Shown here one piece after another: positions 26,345-34,970 of a stretch of 64,000 nt of DNA. A program made the position numbers and the translations under genes. Location: positions 470,501 through 534,500 of the forward strand of contig NC_015391.1 in the NCBI RefSeq assembly GCF_000195575.1, written 5' to 3'. Position 1 is the stretch's first letter. Each line of letters opens with the position of its first letter. The notes beneath the pieces were generated by a model that saw nothing but the letters and a program-made list of their open reading frames with translations, did not search any database and had not been told where the DNA came from. The stretch is from Carnobacterium sp. 17-4 (GTDB taxonomy: Bacteria > Bacillota > Bacilli > Lactobacillales > Carnobacteriaceae).

Positions 26345-27670
26345 ATGACACAGTATCGTTTTTGGAGTGGTTTACACACCATTGGCGGCAATATCATGGA
26401 AGTCCAAACAGCCCAAGCCAGAGTCATATGCGACTTTGGCTTGAGTGTTGGTGGGGATACTGAACAGATTGATGAAACATTATCTGAACTGGAATTTCTC
26501 CTTGTGACTAACCAATTGCCTTCAATACCTTACCTCTATGAGACTGAATCGTTCAAAAAAATAAAATTGGCATCTGTCAATGAATCAACTTTGAAGACAA
26601 CTCTATTTATTTCTCATTTGCATTTGGACCATATGGGGGGATTGCAGTATTTACCAGAAGGAACTGTGGTTTACCTATCTGAAGATGCATACCGTTTGTA
26701 CTATGTGTTAATTAAAGTCGGTGAAGAAAACCCTAGCAAAGCAGATATACGACTGTTTGATTTTGATACAGCAGTTCAAGTTGGCGATATTACGGTTACA
26801 CCTAAATGGAGCGATCACGATTCAGTCGGTTGCAGTGCATTTTTTATTGAAACTCAAGAATTAAAATTGATTCACTCTGGAGATGTTCGTCTAAATGGAG
26901 AGCATCCTGAACGCATCATCGAATGGGCAAATGAAGCAAAGGCATGGAAACCGGATGTGCTTCTTTTGGAAGGAACCTCTTTTAGCTTTGATGGTGAAAA
27001 AAAGCAAGCAACAGAAGAACCTGTTTCTGAAAAGGAACTGCTTCAAAAGTGGGGAGAATTGTTGCAAGATGATCCTGATTCAATTATTTTATATAATCCT
27101 TATATTCGGAATATCGAGCGTATAAAAGCTATTGCTGAAGAAACTGAATTGTATGGACGTAAAATGGTTTTTGAATCGGCATATGCAGAAGTACTGCATG
27201 CATTTTATCCCGAAAAAAAATGGCGGATTCTAGAAAGCACTCAAATGGATATAAAGGAATATGTAGAAGAAGTGTTGACTTTACAGGAATTGATTCAACA
27301 TCCATCACACTATGTTTTACAAAATAGTTATAAAAATAAAGAGACTGTGACTTATTTTAATAACGGCATTTATGTCCATAGTAACGGGGAACCTCTAGGA
27401 GATTATGATGCACGTTATGCAGAATTACTGTATTTTTTAGAAATTCATCAATTTTCTTTTGTTCAAATGGGGACGAGCGGTCATGCGACAAAAGAAGATT
27501 TACTTACGATTGCTGAAAATGTTGGCGCAAAACAAACGATTCCGTGGCATAGTTTTAAACCAGAAGTCTTCCAACAGAGATTAATTGAAAAAGGATTGGA
27601 CAGTTTTGTTCCAGAAGTAAACAAGAACTACTTGGCGAAACAAAAGACTGAAATAGGTGTGATAGAGTAA
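26345..27670 (+). CDS. MBL-fold metallo-hydrolase in the ugp operon
   Basis: 441 residues. Metal-binding motif SHLHLDHMGG (about 92-101), a second His in SDHDSVG, IHSGDVRLNG and a late GTSGHATKEDL with a final PWHSF: the arrangement resembles the RNase J / beta-CASP-like branch of metallo-beta-lactamase-fold phosphodiesterases. It begins 15 bases after ugpB and ends the operon. Ugp operons elsewhere end in the phosphodiesterase UgpQ; here this enzyme may take that place, releasing sn-glycerol-3-phosphate or phosphate from imported diesters (inference). Confidence 0.7.
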   Translation: MTQYRFWSGLHTIGGNIMEVQTAQARVICDFGLSVGGDTEQIDETLSELEFLLVTNQLPSIPYLYETESFKKIKLASVNESTLKTTLFISHLHLDHMGGLQYLPEGTVVYLSEDAYRLYYVLIKVGEENPSKADIRLFDFDTAVQVGDITVTPKWSDHDSVGCSAFFIETQELKLIHSGDVRLNGEHPERIIEWANEAKAWKPDVLLLEGTSFSFDGEKKQATEEPVSEKELLQKWGELLQDDPDSIILYNPYIRNIERIKAIAEETELYGRKMVFESAYAEVLHAFYPEKKWRILESTQMDIKEYVEEVLTLQELIQHPSHYVLQNSYKNKETVTYFNNGIYVHSNGEPLGDYDARYAELLYFLEIHQFSFVQMGTSGHATKEDLLTIAENVGAKQTIPWHSFKPEVFQQRLIEKGLDSFVPEVNKNYLAKQKTEIGVIE

Positions 27671-27775
27671 AGTGTGTTTGAAAAGATTCGCATCGTTACC
27701 AGGTTAATTAACCTATAGAGTAGATTGATTAACCAATTGCGTCACATTTTTTGTAGAAAAGTATATTATCATTCA

Positions 27776-27821
27776 TAGTAAAAAAGGAGTGAGATTATGA
27801 TCTCACTCCTTTTTTACTATG
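27776..27821. terminator. Bidirectional terminator between ugp operon and mgtA
   Basis: TAGTAAAAAAGGAGTGAGAT pairs with ATCTCACTCCTTTTTTACTA around a short loop. T runs occur on both strands, so it can end the ugp operon and the convergent mgtA gene. Confidence 0.9.
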
Positions 27822-27833
27822 ATTTTTCAATTA

Positions 27834-30449
27834 CTATAACCATTGTTTATTAATATTGATATAAATAGATTTGACGACTTGTACCATTACGATATAGGAT
27901 AGGACAATTAGTATCATCCATTTCCAGTAAGTCGTTGGCAGTGTTACAAAGTCAAAAAATGTTCCAAATGTACTGCCTGGAATAAACACTGCAGCTGCTA
28001 CAACAGCAAATGTTGAGATGGTTACACTCATACTAGCTCTACTTTGGATAAATGGAATTTTTTTCGTTCTGATAATATGCACGACAACGGTTTGAGTGAT
28101 TAAACCAATCACAAACCAACCAGTATGGAATAGTGCAGCATCTTGGACGGTATTGGCTTGAAATACAAACCACATTAAGATAAAGGTTAGAATATCAAAA
28201 ATAGAACTGATTGGTCCAATACTAAACGTAAACTTTAATAAATCTGAGGTTCCCCATTTAGATGGTTTCATTAAGTCTTCAGAGTCCATTTTATCCCAAG
28301 GAATCGTTAATTGAGCAACATCATAAATAAGATTTTGTACTAAAAGTTGAATTGAAAGCATAGGCAAGAATGGTAAAAAAGCACTTGCAACTAAGACACT
28401 AAATACATTTCCAAAGTTTGAACTGATTGTCATCTTGATGTATTTCATCATGTTTCCAAAAACAGTCCGACCTTCTAAAACGCCATCTTCTAAAACTGTC
28501 AAACTTTTTTCCAAAAGAATAATTGAACTGGCTTCTTTAGTAATATCAGCTGCAGTATCAACGGAGATACCTACATCAGCTATTCTCAATGCTGGAGCAT
28601 CATTGATTCCGTCGCCCATAAATCCAACAGTGTGTCCTTTTTGTTGCAACAGCTCAATGATCCGAGCTTTTTGAGTGGGGTTTAATTTAGCAAAAAGATT
28701 CACTTCTTCTGTAGCGTCCATCAGTTCAGTATCTGTCATGGATTCAAGTTCTGTTCCAAGGATTGCTCGATCGACTTGGATTCCGACATCTTTGCAGATT
28801 TTTTGAGCAACGATCTCATTATCGCCTGTCAATACTTTTACATTCACACCATGTTCATGAAGCGATTTAATAGCTGTGATAGAGGATTGTTTTGGCGGAT
28901 CTAAGAACCCCATGAAACCAACAAGGACCATATCAGATTCGTCTTTAATGGAATAGACAGCTGAATCATGAACGTTTTGTTTATACGCAACACCAAGGGC
29001 ACGCATGCCTTCTTTATTCATCTTGATGCTAACTTCTTCCATCTTTTTTTGTAGCTCAAGAGTTAATGGAATGATTTCGTTATTTAATTCTACATATTGA
29101 CAAACTTTCAGCATTTCTTCAACGGCACCTTTTGTGATCATTAATTGCTGATTACCGGCTTTAACAGCAACAGTTAGGCGTCGTCTTGAAAAATCAAAAG
29201 GGATTTCATCGATTTTCTCGATTTTTTCTAATTCATTTTCTTCACGATTCTCATTGAAGTACTCAATCACAGCATGATCCATCACATTTTTCCAACCGGT
29301 TTGGTAATTGGAATTCATATACGCTAATTCTAAAACACGATTACTTTCTTCACCAACTGGGTTAACATGTTGCACTAAAACAACTTTGTCTTCCGTTATG
29401 GTGCCTGTTTTATCAGTACATAAAACATCCATAGCGCCTAAGTTTTGAATGGCATTTAATTCTTTAACAATTACTTTTTTCTTAGACATCGTAATCGCAC
29501 CTTTAGCAAGGTTGCTGGTAATAATCATTGGCAACATTTCTGGTGTCAGACCAACGGCTACGGCTATTGAGAAGAAGAATGCTTCGCTCCAATCTCCTTT
29601 TGAGATTCCATTGATCAAAAAAACAATAGGGACCATAACCAACATAAATCTGATCAATAATTTACTTACATTTTTTACTCCGCGGTCAAAACTCGTTTCG
29701 CCTCTAGACTTAGAAGATTGAGCAGCGATATCGCCAAAGAGAGTATCTTCACCAGTTTTAACAACAACAACTTTACCTTGGCCGCTTAAAACATCGGTAC
29801 CCATAAACAGTAAATTAGGAAAATCTAAAGCGGTCAACTGTGAATCTTCTATTTCTGTTTTCAAAGAAGCAAGTTTTTCGATGGGCATGGATTCGCCAGT
29901 CATTGAAGATTGATTAACAAATAAATCCTTTGCCCAGAACAAACGAGAGTCTGCTGGAATCAAATCTCCAGTTGAAAGAGTGACAATATCACCAGGAACC
30001 ACTTCATCGATTGGAATTTCTTTTGTTACGCCATCTCTAGTCACAGCGCAAGTCGTTTCAATCAGTTCTTTCAAAGCTAAACTAGCTTTTTGAGAACGGT
30101 ATTCTTGAATGAAATGAAGACCAGCACTAAACAAAATCATCATGGCCATCACAATACTGGCTTCAAAATCTTTAGTGGCAGATGAAACGACTAATAAAAG
30201 AGTCAAAACATAAATAAAAGGATCTTTAAATGCTTGAAACACTAATTGATACCAAGAAACAGGCTTTTGGGCTGCTACTTCATTTAGCCCAAATTCTTCT
30301 AAACGTTTTTTCGCTTCTTGATTGCTTAATCCTGACGCATTTGACTTCAGCTGTTTTAAAACAGCTTCTTCTTTGAGGTAACCTAATTCCTTCAATTGGT
30401 TATTTTTAGATTTTTTTTCTGTATAAATAGAATTCTTTTTGTTTGTCAT
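27834..30449 (-). CDS. mgtA: Magnesium-translocating P-type ATPase MgtA
   Basis: 871 residues, P3B-ATPase size. Phosphorylation motif CTDKTGTITEDK (Asp about 348), TGES in the actuator domain (MTGESMPIEK), the hinge GDGINDAPALRIADVGISVD, and about ten membrane spans. The N-terminal cation-ATPase domain and the long cytosolic N-terminus match MgtA/MgtB. Imports Mg2+ down its gradient using ATP. The 5' leader carries an M-box riboswitch with terminator plus a small ORF, which fixes the substrate as Mg2+. Ribosome-binding site GGGAGGAAATAAT. Confidence 0.95.
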   Translation of the reverse strand: MTNKKNSIYTEKKSKNNQLKELGYLKEEAVLKQLKSNASGLSNQEAKKRLEEFGLNEVAAQKPVSWYQLVFQAFKDPFIYVLTLLLVVSSATKDFEASIVMAMMILFSAGLHFIQEYRSQKASLALKELIETTCAVTRDGVTKEIPIDEVVPGDIVTLSTGDLIPADSRLFWAKDLFVNQSSMTGESMPIEKLASLKTEIEDSQLTALDFPNLLFMGTDVLSGQGKVVVVKTGEDTLFGDIAAQSSKSRGETSFDRGVKNVSKLLIRFMLVMVPIVFLINGISKGDWSEAFFFSIAVAVGLTPEMLPMIITSNLAKGAITMSKKKVIVKELNAIQNLGAMDVLCTDKTGTITEDKVVLVQHVNPVGEESNRVLELAYMNSNYQTGWKNVMDHAVIEYFNENREENELEKIEKIDEIPFDFSRRRLTVAVKAGNQQLMITKGAVEEMLKVCQYVELNNEIIPLTLELQKKMEEVSIKMNKEGMRALGVAYKQNVHDSAVYSIKDESDMVLVGFMGFLDPPKQSSITAIKSLHEHGVNVKVLTGDNEIVAQKICKDVGIQVDRAILGTELESMTDTELMDATEEVNLFAKLNPTQKARIIELLQQKGHTVGFMGDGINDAPALRIADVGISVDTAADITKEASSIILLEKSLTVLEDGVLEGRTVFGNMMKYIKMTISSNFGNVFSVLVASAFLPFLPMLSIQLLVQNLIYDVAQLTIPWDKMDSEDLMKPSKWGTSDLLKFTFSIGPISSIFDILTFILMWFVFQANTVQDAALFHTGWFVIGLITQTVVVHIIRTKKIPFIQSRASMSVTISTFAVVAAAVFIPGSTFGTFFDFVTLPTTYWKWMILIVLSYIVMVQVVKSIYININKQWL

Positions 30450-30487
30450 TATTATTTCCTCCCTTGTCTTACCAAAAGAAATAAGGT

Positions 30488-30598
30488 TTACTGCACGAGT
30501 TTCCTAACCAAGAAGAGGTTCATAGCAGGCTTACTTATTCCTTCTTTCATTCTCCAAAAATCATCACCTGGACTATCATTACTAGAACTTTTTTCCAT
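30488..30598 (-). CDS. 36-residue leader ORF in the mgtA transcript
   Basis: An ATG at 30598-30596 with GAGGTGAG 6-13 bases upstream opens a 36-codon frame ending TAA at 30488, 38 bases before mgtA. It begins MEKSSSNDSPGDDFWRM and ends NLFLVRKLVQ; not hydrophobic, unlike MgtS. It lies downstream of the M-box terminator, so it is only transcribed when mgtA is. It may be a leader peptide regulating mgtA translation or a small functional protein; I know of no homologue. The good ribosome-binding site is the main evidence. Confidence 0.5.
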   Translation of the reverse strand: MEKSSSNDSPGDDFWRMKEGISKPAMNLFLVRKLVQ

Positions 30599-30695
30599 AC
30601 CACTCACCTCACTTTTTTTGATCAAACCATTCACTATATGAAATGATAAGACAAAGCTTCAAAATTAGGATTAAAACCTTTTTGTAAAGACAACA

Positions 30696-30738
30696 ACAAA
30701 AAAAGCATATACTCTATTCAACGATAGAGTATATGCTT
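30696..30738 (-). terminator. M-box-controlled attenuator terminator upstream of mgtA
   Basis: On the minus strand AAGCATATACTCTAT (30738-30724) pairs perfectly with ATAGAGTATATGCTT (30717-30703) around the loop CGTTGA, followed by a T run. The segment CTCTATCGTTGA of its 5' arm and loop can instead pair over 12 bases with TCAACGATGGAG at the 3' end of the M-box, forming the antiterminator. Confidence 0.88.
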
Positions 30739-30802
30739 GAATGTCCATTCCAAATAAACGATTCCATATTTAGCTAAATTTTTTTTCATATCAAAAAAAC
30801 TT

Positions 30803-30972
30803 TAACCATCTCCATCGTTGAGTTTTAGCACTATATGGCGTAGATTGTCCATCAGCTACATTAAAAATAACCTTAATTCGATTATTCCTGTTGACCCATT
30901 GGTGTCTCTCGACGTTTTTGGGCAGCAGCGTGTGTCCATATAGGAGCCTCACCTAACAGAAGTCTTATTCAT
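30803..30972 (-). promoter_or_regulatory. M-box (ykoK-leader) magnesium riboswitch
   Basis: The minus strand shows the hallmark segments GTTAGGTGAGGCTCCTATAT, GGACACACGCTGCTGCCC, AAAAACGTCGAGAGACACC, ACCAATGGGTCAACAGGAA and TAGCTGATGGACAATCTACG in the right order. Mg2+ binding should sequester the 3' strand (TCAACGATGGAG, 30821-30810) and so allow the downstream terminator to form, stopping mgtA when Mg2+ is plentiful. Confidence 0.95.
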
Positions 30973-30982
30973 TTCATATTCT

Positions 30983-31011
30983 ATGCTAGCTCAAAGATTT
31001 TTAGAAGTCAA
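30983..31011 (-). promoter_or_regulatory. Promoter of the mgtA transcript
   Basis: Minus strand: TTGACT (31011-31006), 17-base spacer, TAGCAT (30988-30983). The predicted start point (about 30976) is just before the M-box. Confidence 0.6.
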
Positions 31012-31117
31012 GTTACTCTATTATTTTGATAAGGATACTTAGGAGAATTATTTTATTTGTTAATATTACAAAGATACTTAAAAGTTGAAGAGTAGAATTA
31101 GGGTTTTATATAACAAT

Positions 31118-31166
31118 AAAAAAAGACCAAAGAAATTTCCGAATTGGAAATTTCTTTGGTCTTTCT
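31118..31166. terminator. Terminator of the minus-strand oppA-like gene
   Basis: GACCAAAGAAATTTCC and GGAAATTTCTTTGGTC form a perfect 16-bp stem with a 5-base loop; on the minus strand a long T run follows. It may also stop read-through on the plus strand. Confidence 0.88.
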
Positions 31167-31179
31167 CGTTTTCAACTAA

Positions 31180-32838
31180 TTAATTTTTAACACTAGCGCG
31201 ACTTAAGTCAAACTCTACACCAACTGAATTGAAAATGATTCCTTCAACAGCAGGGTTACGAAGTTGTGTTTCTGCTTCTTGGTACAAAGGAATGAAAGCA
31301 AAATCGTCAGTTATGACTTTATGAGCTTGTTGGAGATCTTCCCAACGTTTTTCATCATCATTTGCATTTGTTGTTTTCGCTTGGTCGATCAAAGCATCAT
31401 AATCGCTATTTGCATATCCACCTTCGTTATAAGGAGAATCGCTGTATAGCAGGTCCATAAAGTTAATGGCATCCGCAAAGTCAGCACCCCATCCAGTAAG
31501 CAAGATATCAAAATCACGAGTATCAGCTAATGCAAGACGGTTCTTCTTAGGTACATTACGTAACTCAACAGAGATACCAGGTAAATTATTTTGAATTTGG
31601 CCTTGGATGTATTGACTGATTTGCTTGCTCTTTTCATCATCGTCTCCAACAAAAGATAGAGAGATACTATCTACGCCTAATTCAGATTTAGCTTCTTCCC
31701 ATAGCTCTTGAGCACGCTCTGTATCATAAGATAAGAAAGTTCCTGCTTCTTCAGTAAAATCTTCACCAGTAGCTGGATCAGTTACAAAATCAGCTGGCAA
31801 AAATCCTCCGATTTCAGTTGAACCATCTGCTAAAACAGTATTCACTAAATCATCTGTATTGATAACCAGTCCTAAAGCTTCTCTTAATTTTTCGTTTTGC
31901 AAGTATTCATTATCCCAATTGAATTCCAAATAAGAGGTTCTAGCTTTCTTTTGAACGACAACATTTTCGTCTTCAGCGAATTGCTTAACGATCTCTCCGG
32001 TTAATTGAGCGTTATCTACTTGTCCACCTTCAAATAAATTAACAGCAGTACTAGTTTCTTTTACAACTTGAACATTCACAGCGTCTAACGTCACTTCATC
32101 AGCTGCATAGTAATCATCATTTTTTACTAAGTCCCAAGTTAGTCCCGTGCCATCCCAATTTTCTAATGTAAATGGTCCATTAGCGAGTAATGCTTCACTA
32201 GAAGTTCCGTAGTTATCGCCTTGTTCTTCAACAAAGGCTTCATTTTGAGGGAAGAAAGCCGTAAAGGCTAATAGGAATTCGAAGTAAGGTGTTGGTTGCG
32301 TTAAGTTAAACGTAATTTCATGATCGCCATTAGCCGTAACGCCTAGTTCACTGACGTCTGTTTCTCCAGCCATAATTTCAGGTGCGTTAACAATCGTTTC
32401 TGCTAGATAACTATAAGAAGCTCCAGTATCAGGATTGACTAATTTTTGCATAGCGTACACGAAATCATTTGCTGTAACAGGATCGCCGTTAGACCAAACA
32501 GCATCGTCACGAAGTGTATACGTATACGTAAGTCCATCTTCTGAGATTACGCCTTCGTCAGCTGCAATAGCGGGTACAGGATTTCCTTCTTCGTCAATAC
32601 GTAATAATCCTTCAATAACATGTCCCAAATAATTGGAACTATTGATATCAGTAATTAAAGCCGTATCCATGGTAGATAACTCTGTAGGGGCAGTATAATT
32701 AACGACTTGTTCCCCAGAGGTAGAGCCTGCAGAATCACCGCTCGTTGAATTTGAACCTTCGTTCCCACCACACGCTGTTAATAAAAATGCGGTACTCATG
32801 GTAGCTGCTAATTTATATGTTTTTCTCACTATAAACAC
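31180..32838 (-). CDS. Oligopeptide ABC transporter substrate-binding lipoprotein (OppA-like), orphan
   Basis: 552 residues. Lipobox FLLTAC (Cys about 23), a Ser/Gly-rich linker, then the family-5 solute-binding fold: GLTYTYTLRDDAVWSNGDPV (ligand-lobe signature), NDFVYAMQKLVNPDTG, ANGPFTLENWDG and DILLTGWGADFADAINFM. It binds peptides at the outer membrane face. No oppBCDF genes adjoin it, so it must dock on a transporter encoded elsewhere. It is clearly related to the second OppA at 50465-52111. Confidence 0.9.
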   Translation of the reverse strand: MFIVRKTYKLAATMSTAFLLTACGGNEGSNSTSGDSAGSTSGEQVVNYTAPTELSTMDTALITDINSSNYLGHVIEGLLRIDEEGNPVPAIAADEGVISEDGLTYTYTLRDDAVWSNGDPVTANDFVYAMQKLVNPDTGASYSYLAETIVNAPEIMAGETDVSELGVTANGDHEITFNLTQPTPYFEFLLAFTAFFPQNEAFVEEQGDNYGTSSEALLANGPFTLENWDGTGLTWDLVKNDDYYAADEVTLDAVNVQVVKETSTAVNLFEGGQVDNAQLTGEIVKQFAEDENVVVQKKARTSYLEFNWDNEYLQNEKLREALGLVINTDDLVNTVLADGSTEIGGFLPADFVTDPATGEDFTEEAGTFLSYDTERAQELWEEAKSELGVDSISLSFVGDDDEKSKQISQYIQGQIQNNLPGISVELRNVPKKNRLALADTRDFDILLTGWGADFADAINFMDLLYSDSPYNEGGYANSDYDALIDQAKTTNANDDEKRWEDLQQAHKVITDDFAFIPLYQEAETQLRNPAVEGIIFNSVGVEFDLSRASVKN

Positions 32839-32984
32839 TCCTTAATCTAATTTGATTAACCTTATTTTAATATAATAACACGTTTATACAAAAAAATGTG
32901 TGATTTAATCTAAAATTCACGCAATTCTGAATAAAAACAAGAATATAATACGATTAAAGAGTGTTGTTTATTTTTTTTTTGTCA

Positions 32985-33044
32985 AAAAAAGAACCTTCTT
33001 ACAATTTATCGCAAATCAACGATAAGTTATAAAGAAGGCTTCAA
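32985..33044 (-). terminator. Terminator of the zinc-ribbon membrane protein gene
   Basis: On the minus strand GAAGCCTTCTTTATAACTTATCG can fold on CGATAAATTGTAAGAAGG (arms with single mismatches), followed by TTCTTTTTTTG. It lies 25-80 bases after the stop of the gene ending at 33069. Confidence 0.7.
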
Positions 33045-33068
33045 TTTTAAGATAAAGCTTGTTACTGA

Positions 33069-33473
33069 CTAAGTTTTTTTGATGAATTGGTCTTTACAGT
33101 GTGGGCATTTGATACTAATTTTTCCTTTGTTTCTGGGTACGCGCAATTTTTTATGACAGTTGGGACAAGAGTAATACTTGTAAACTTTTCGTTGCAGAAA
33201 TTTATTCCGCTTTTGGTTCCAACTCCTAGTAAATTGACGAGTGGATGCTAAAAATTTTTGGTTTTCCTGATACCGTTTTGTCCGATTGCGGGAAAAAGTT
33301 CGATAGTAACCAAGAATAATAGCTGCCCAGCCGAGTAAGCCAATGATTGACCAATTGAATAAGTTAGCTAAGACAACAACAGCCAGTCCCCCATAAAGCA
33401 AATAGGTTGAAAGTTTATCTACCCCATATCTCCCAATCATAAATTTTTGAATGTAAGTTTTAAATTTTCTCAT
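33069..33473 (-). CDS. Small membrane protein with C-terminal zinc ribbon
   Basis: 134 residues. Two membrane spans in about 24-42 and 44-58, a strongly basic middle, and a C-terminal CPNCHKKLRVPR ... IKCPHCKDQ (four Cys in two CXXC pairs) that should bind zinc. I do not know a function; similar small zinc-ribbon membrane proteins are found in many Firmicutes. Monocistronic with its own terminator. The start ATG is preceded by GGAGACAC. Confidence 0.65.
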   Translation of the reverse strand: MRKFKTYIQKFMIGRYGVDKLSTYLLYGGLAVVVLANLFNWSIIGLLGWAAIILGYYRTFSRNRTKRYQENQKFLASTRQFTRSWNQKRNKFLQRKVYKYYSCPNCHKKLRVPRNKGKISIKCPHCKDQFIKKT

Positions 33474-33726
33474 TTAATAGTGTCTCCTCTTTCTCTTTGT
33501 TCCATAAGATTAGCATTAAATAGTGTAACATGTTGACCAGCATTCAGCGACAGTCTTTAGTCTGAGTTGATAAAAAATAGAGTTGCCAAAGGATCAAAAA
33601 CGATAATATACTTTAAGAAATTATTAGTTTGTTGCTCTATTCATGTATGGGTTCATCAGGCTTTACATTAAGTATTAAAACGCTTACGATTTATATGAGG
33701 TTGGTTTTACAAAAAAGGGGGATACC

Positions 33727-34911
33727 ATGAAAAAAGTGAGCTGTTTGTTAATCGTATTAGTAGTAAGCGGGTGTGCAAAGTCAATTGTTGAGAAGCCTAA
33801 TGAAGATACTTCAGAACAGGTTTCATCAAGCGAGTCATCGGTACAAGTGGAACATCAAACTAGTGAAGAAAAAAGAGTTTCATTTGTGGGAGTAGGAGAT
33901 AACCTGATTCATAATGTGATATTTGAAGAAGCGCAATTAGAAGACGAGACGTTTGATTTTAAACCTATGTTTGAAAATGTAGCTGAGGATATTGAAGCAG
34001 CAGACTTAGCTTTTATTAATCAGGAAACTTTGATTGGTGGAGATGATTTTGGTTTCTCAGGTTATCCAGCCTTTAATACACCTAGCGATATGGCAGACAA
34101 TTTAAATACTTTAGGGTTTGATTTAGTAAATGGAGCATCCAATCATTCATTGGACAAAGGCAAGCAAGGTGTCATAAATACTTTAGAAATATGGGATAAG
34201 CAAGAAAATATGATCTTTACTGGAGTGTTTGATTCACAAGAAGAACGGGATGCGATACCAGTTATTGAGCGTGATGGAGTAACGTTTTCCTTTTTAGCTT
34301 ATACATACGGAACTAATGGAATTGAGCCTGATGTTTCGTATCGTTTAAATTACTTTGATGAAGCGTTAATTACTCAAGATATTGAACGGGCAAAGCAAAT
34401 TAGCGATTTCGTTATTGTCTCTGCTCATTGGGGCGATGAACACATGCTTGAACCGAATGAGTTTCAAAAAAAATATGCCCAATTGTTTGCGGATTTAGAA
34501 GTAGATGCAGTAATTGGAACTCATCCTCATGTGATTCAACCAATTGATTGGGTAGAAGGTAAAAACGGGAACCAGACATTAGTCGTTTACTCATTGGGTA
34601 ATTTTCTCTCTGCGATGTCTACGGGAACTGAAAATAATATGTTAGGAGGAATGATTTCCTTTGATTTTGTAATGACTGAAGAAGAGAAAAGCCTTGAAAA
34701 TGTGAAATGGGATGCGACAGTGATGCATTATACAGGCAATAAAAGCGATAATAAGGATTCAAGAAAGGCGTTTAGAATTTACCAGCTGGATGATTATACC
34801 GAAGAAATTGCCAGTCAACATACCCTTAACAGCTCTCAAGGAAATCAAATTTCTAAAGAGTCTTTACAGCAGACAACCGAAACAGTTATTGATGCTGAAT
34901 TTCTAAAATAG
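33727..34911 (+). CDS. CapA-family lipoprotein (poly-gamma-glutamate-synthesis type metallophosphatase fold)
   Basis: 394 residues. Lipobox LVVSGC (Cys about 16), Ser/Glu-rich linker, then the PGA_cap fold: FVGVGDNLIHN, FINQETLIGG, NGASNHSLDKG, SAHWGDEH and IGTHPHVIQP carry the expected metal-binding Asp, Asn and His residues. CapA/PgsA proteins belong to the calcineurin-like phosphoesterases; the family role in capsule anchoring is known only for some members. No pgs/cap biosynthesis genes lie near, so polyglutamate synthesis is unlikely here. Ribosome-binding site AAAAGGGGGAT. Confidence 0.82.
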   Translation: MKKVSCLLIVLVVSGCAKSIVEKPNEDTSEQVSSSESSVQVEHQTSEEKRVSFVGVGDNLIHNVIFEEAQLEDETFDFKPMFENVAEDIEAADLAFINQETLIGGDDFGFSGYPAFNTPSDMADNLNTLGFDLVNGASNHSLDKGKQGVINTLEIWDKQENMIFTGVFDSQEERDAIPVIERDGVTFSFLAYTYGTNGIEPDVSYRLNYFDEALITQDIERAKQISDFVIVSAHWGDEHMLEPNEFQKKYAQLFADLEVDAVIGTHPHVIQPIDWVEGKNGNQTLVVYSLGNFLSAMSTGTENNMLGGMISFDFVMTEEEKSLENVKWDATVMHYTGNKSDNKDSRKAFRIYQLDDYTEEIASQHTLNSSQGNQISKESLQQTTETVIDAEFLK

Positions 34912-34970
34912 AAGGAACAAAAAAGTACGGTCACCATTAGTTAAAAGTTGTTTCAATTGGAGGGCTAAAA

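Noticed and set aside
30396-30641. Plus-strand 81-codon frame opposite the mgtA leader
   Set aside because: It overlaps the mgtA start, is opposite to the transcribed leader, and has no ribosome-binding site.
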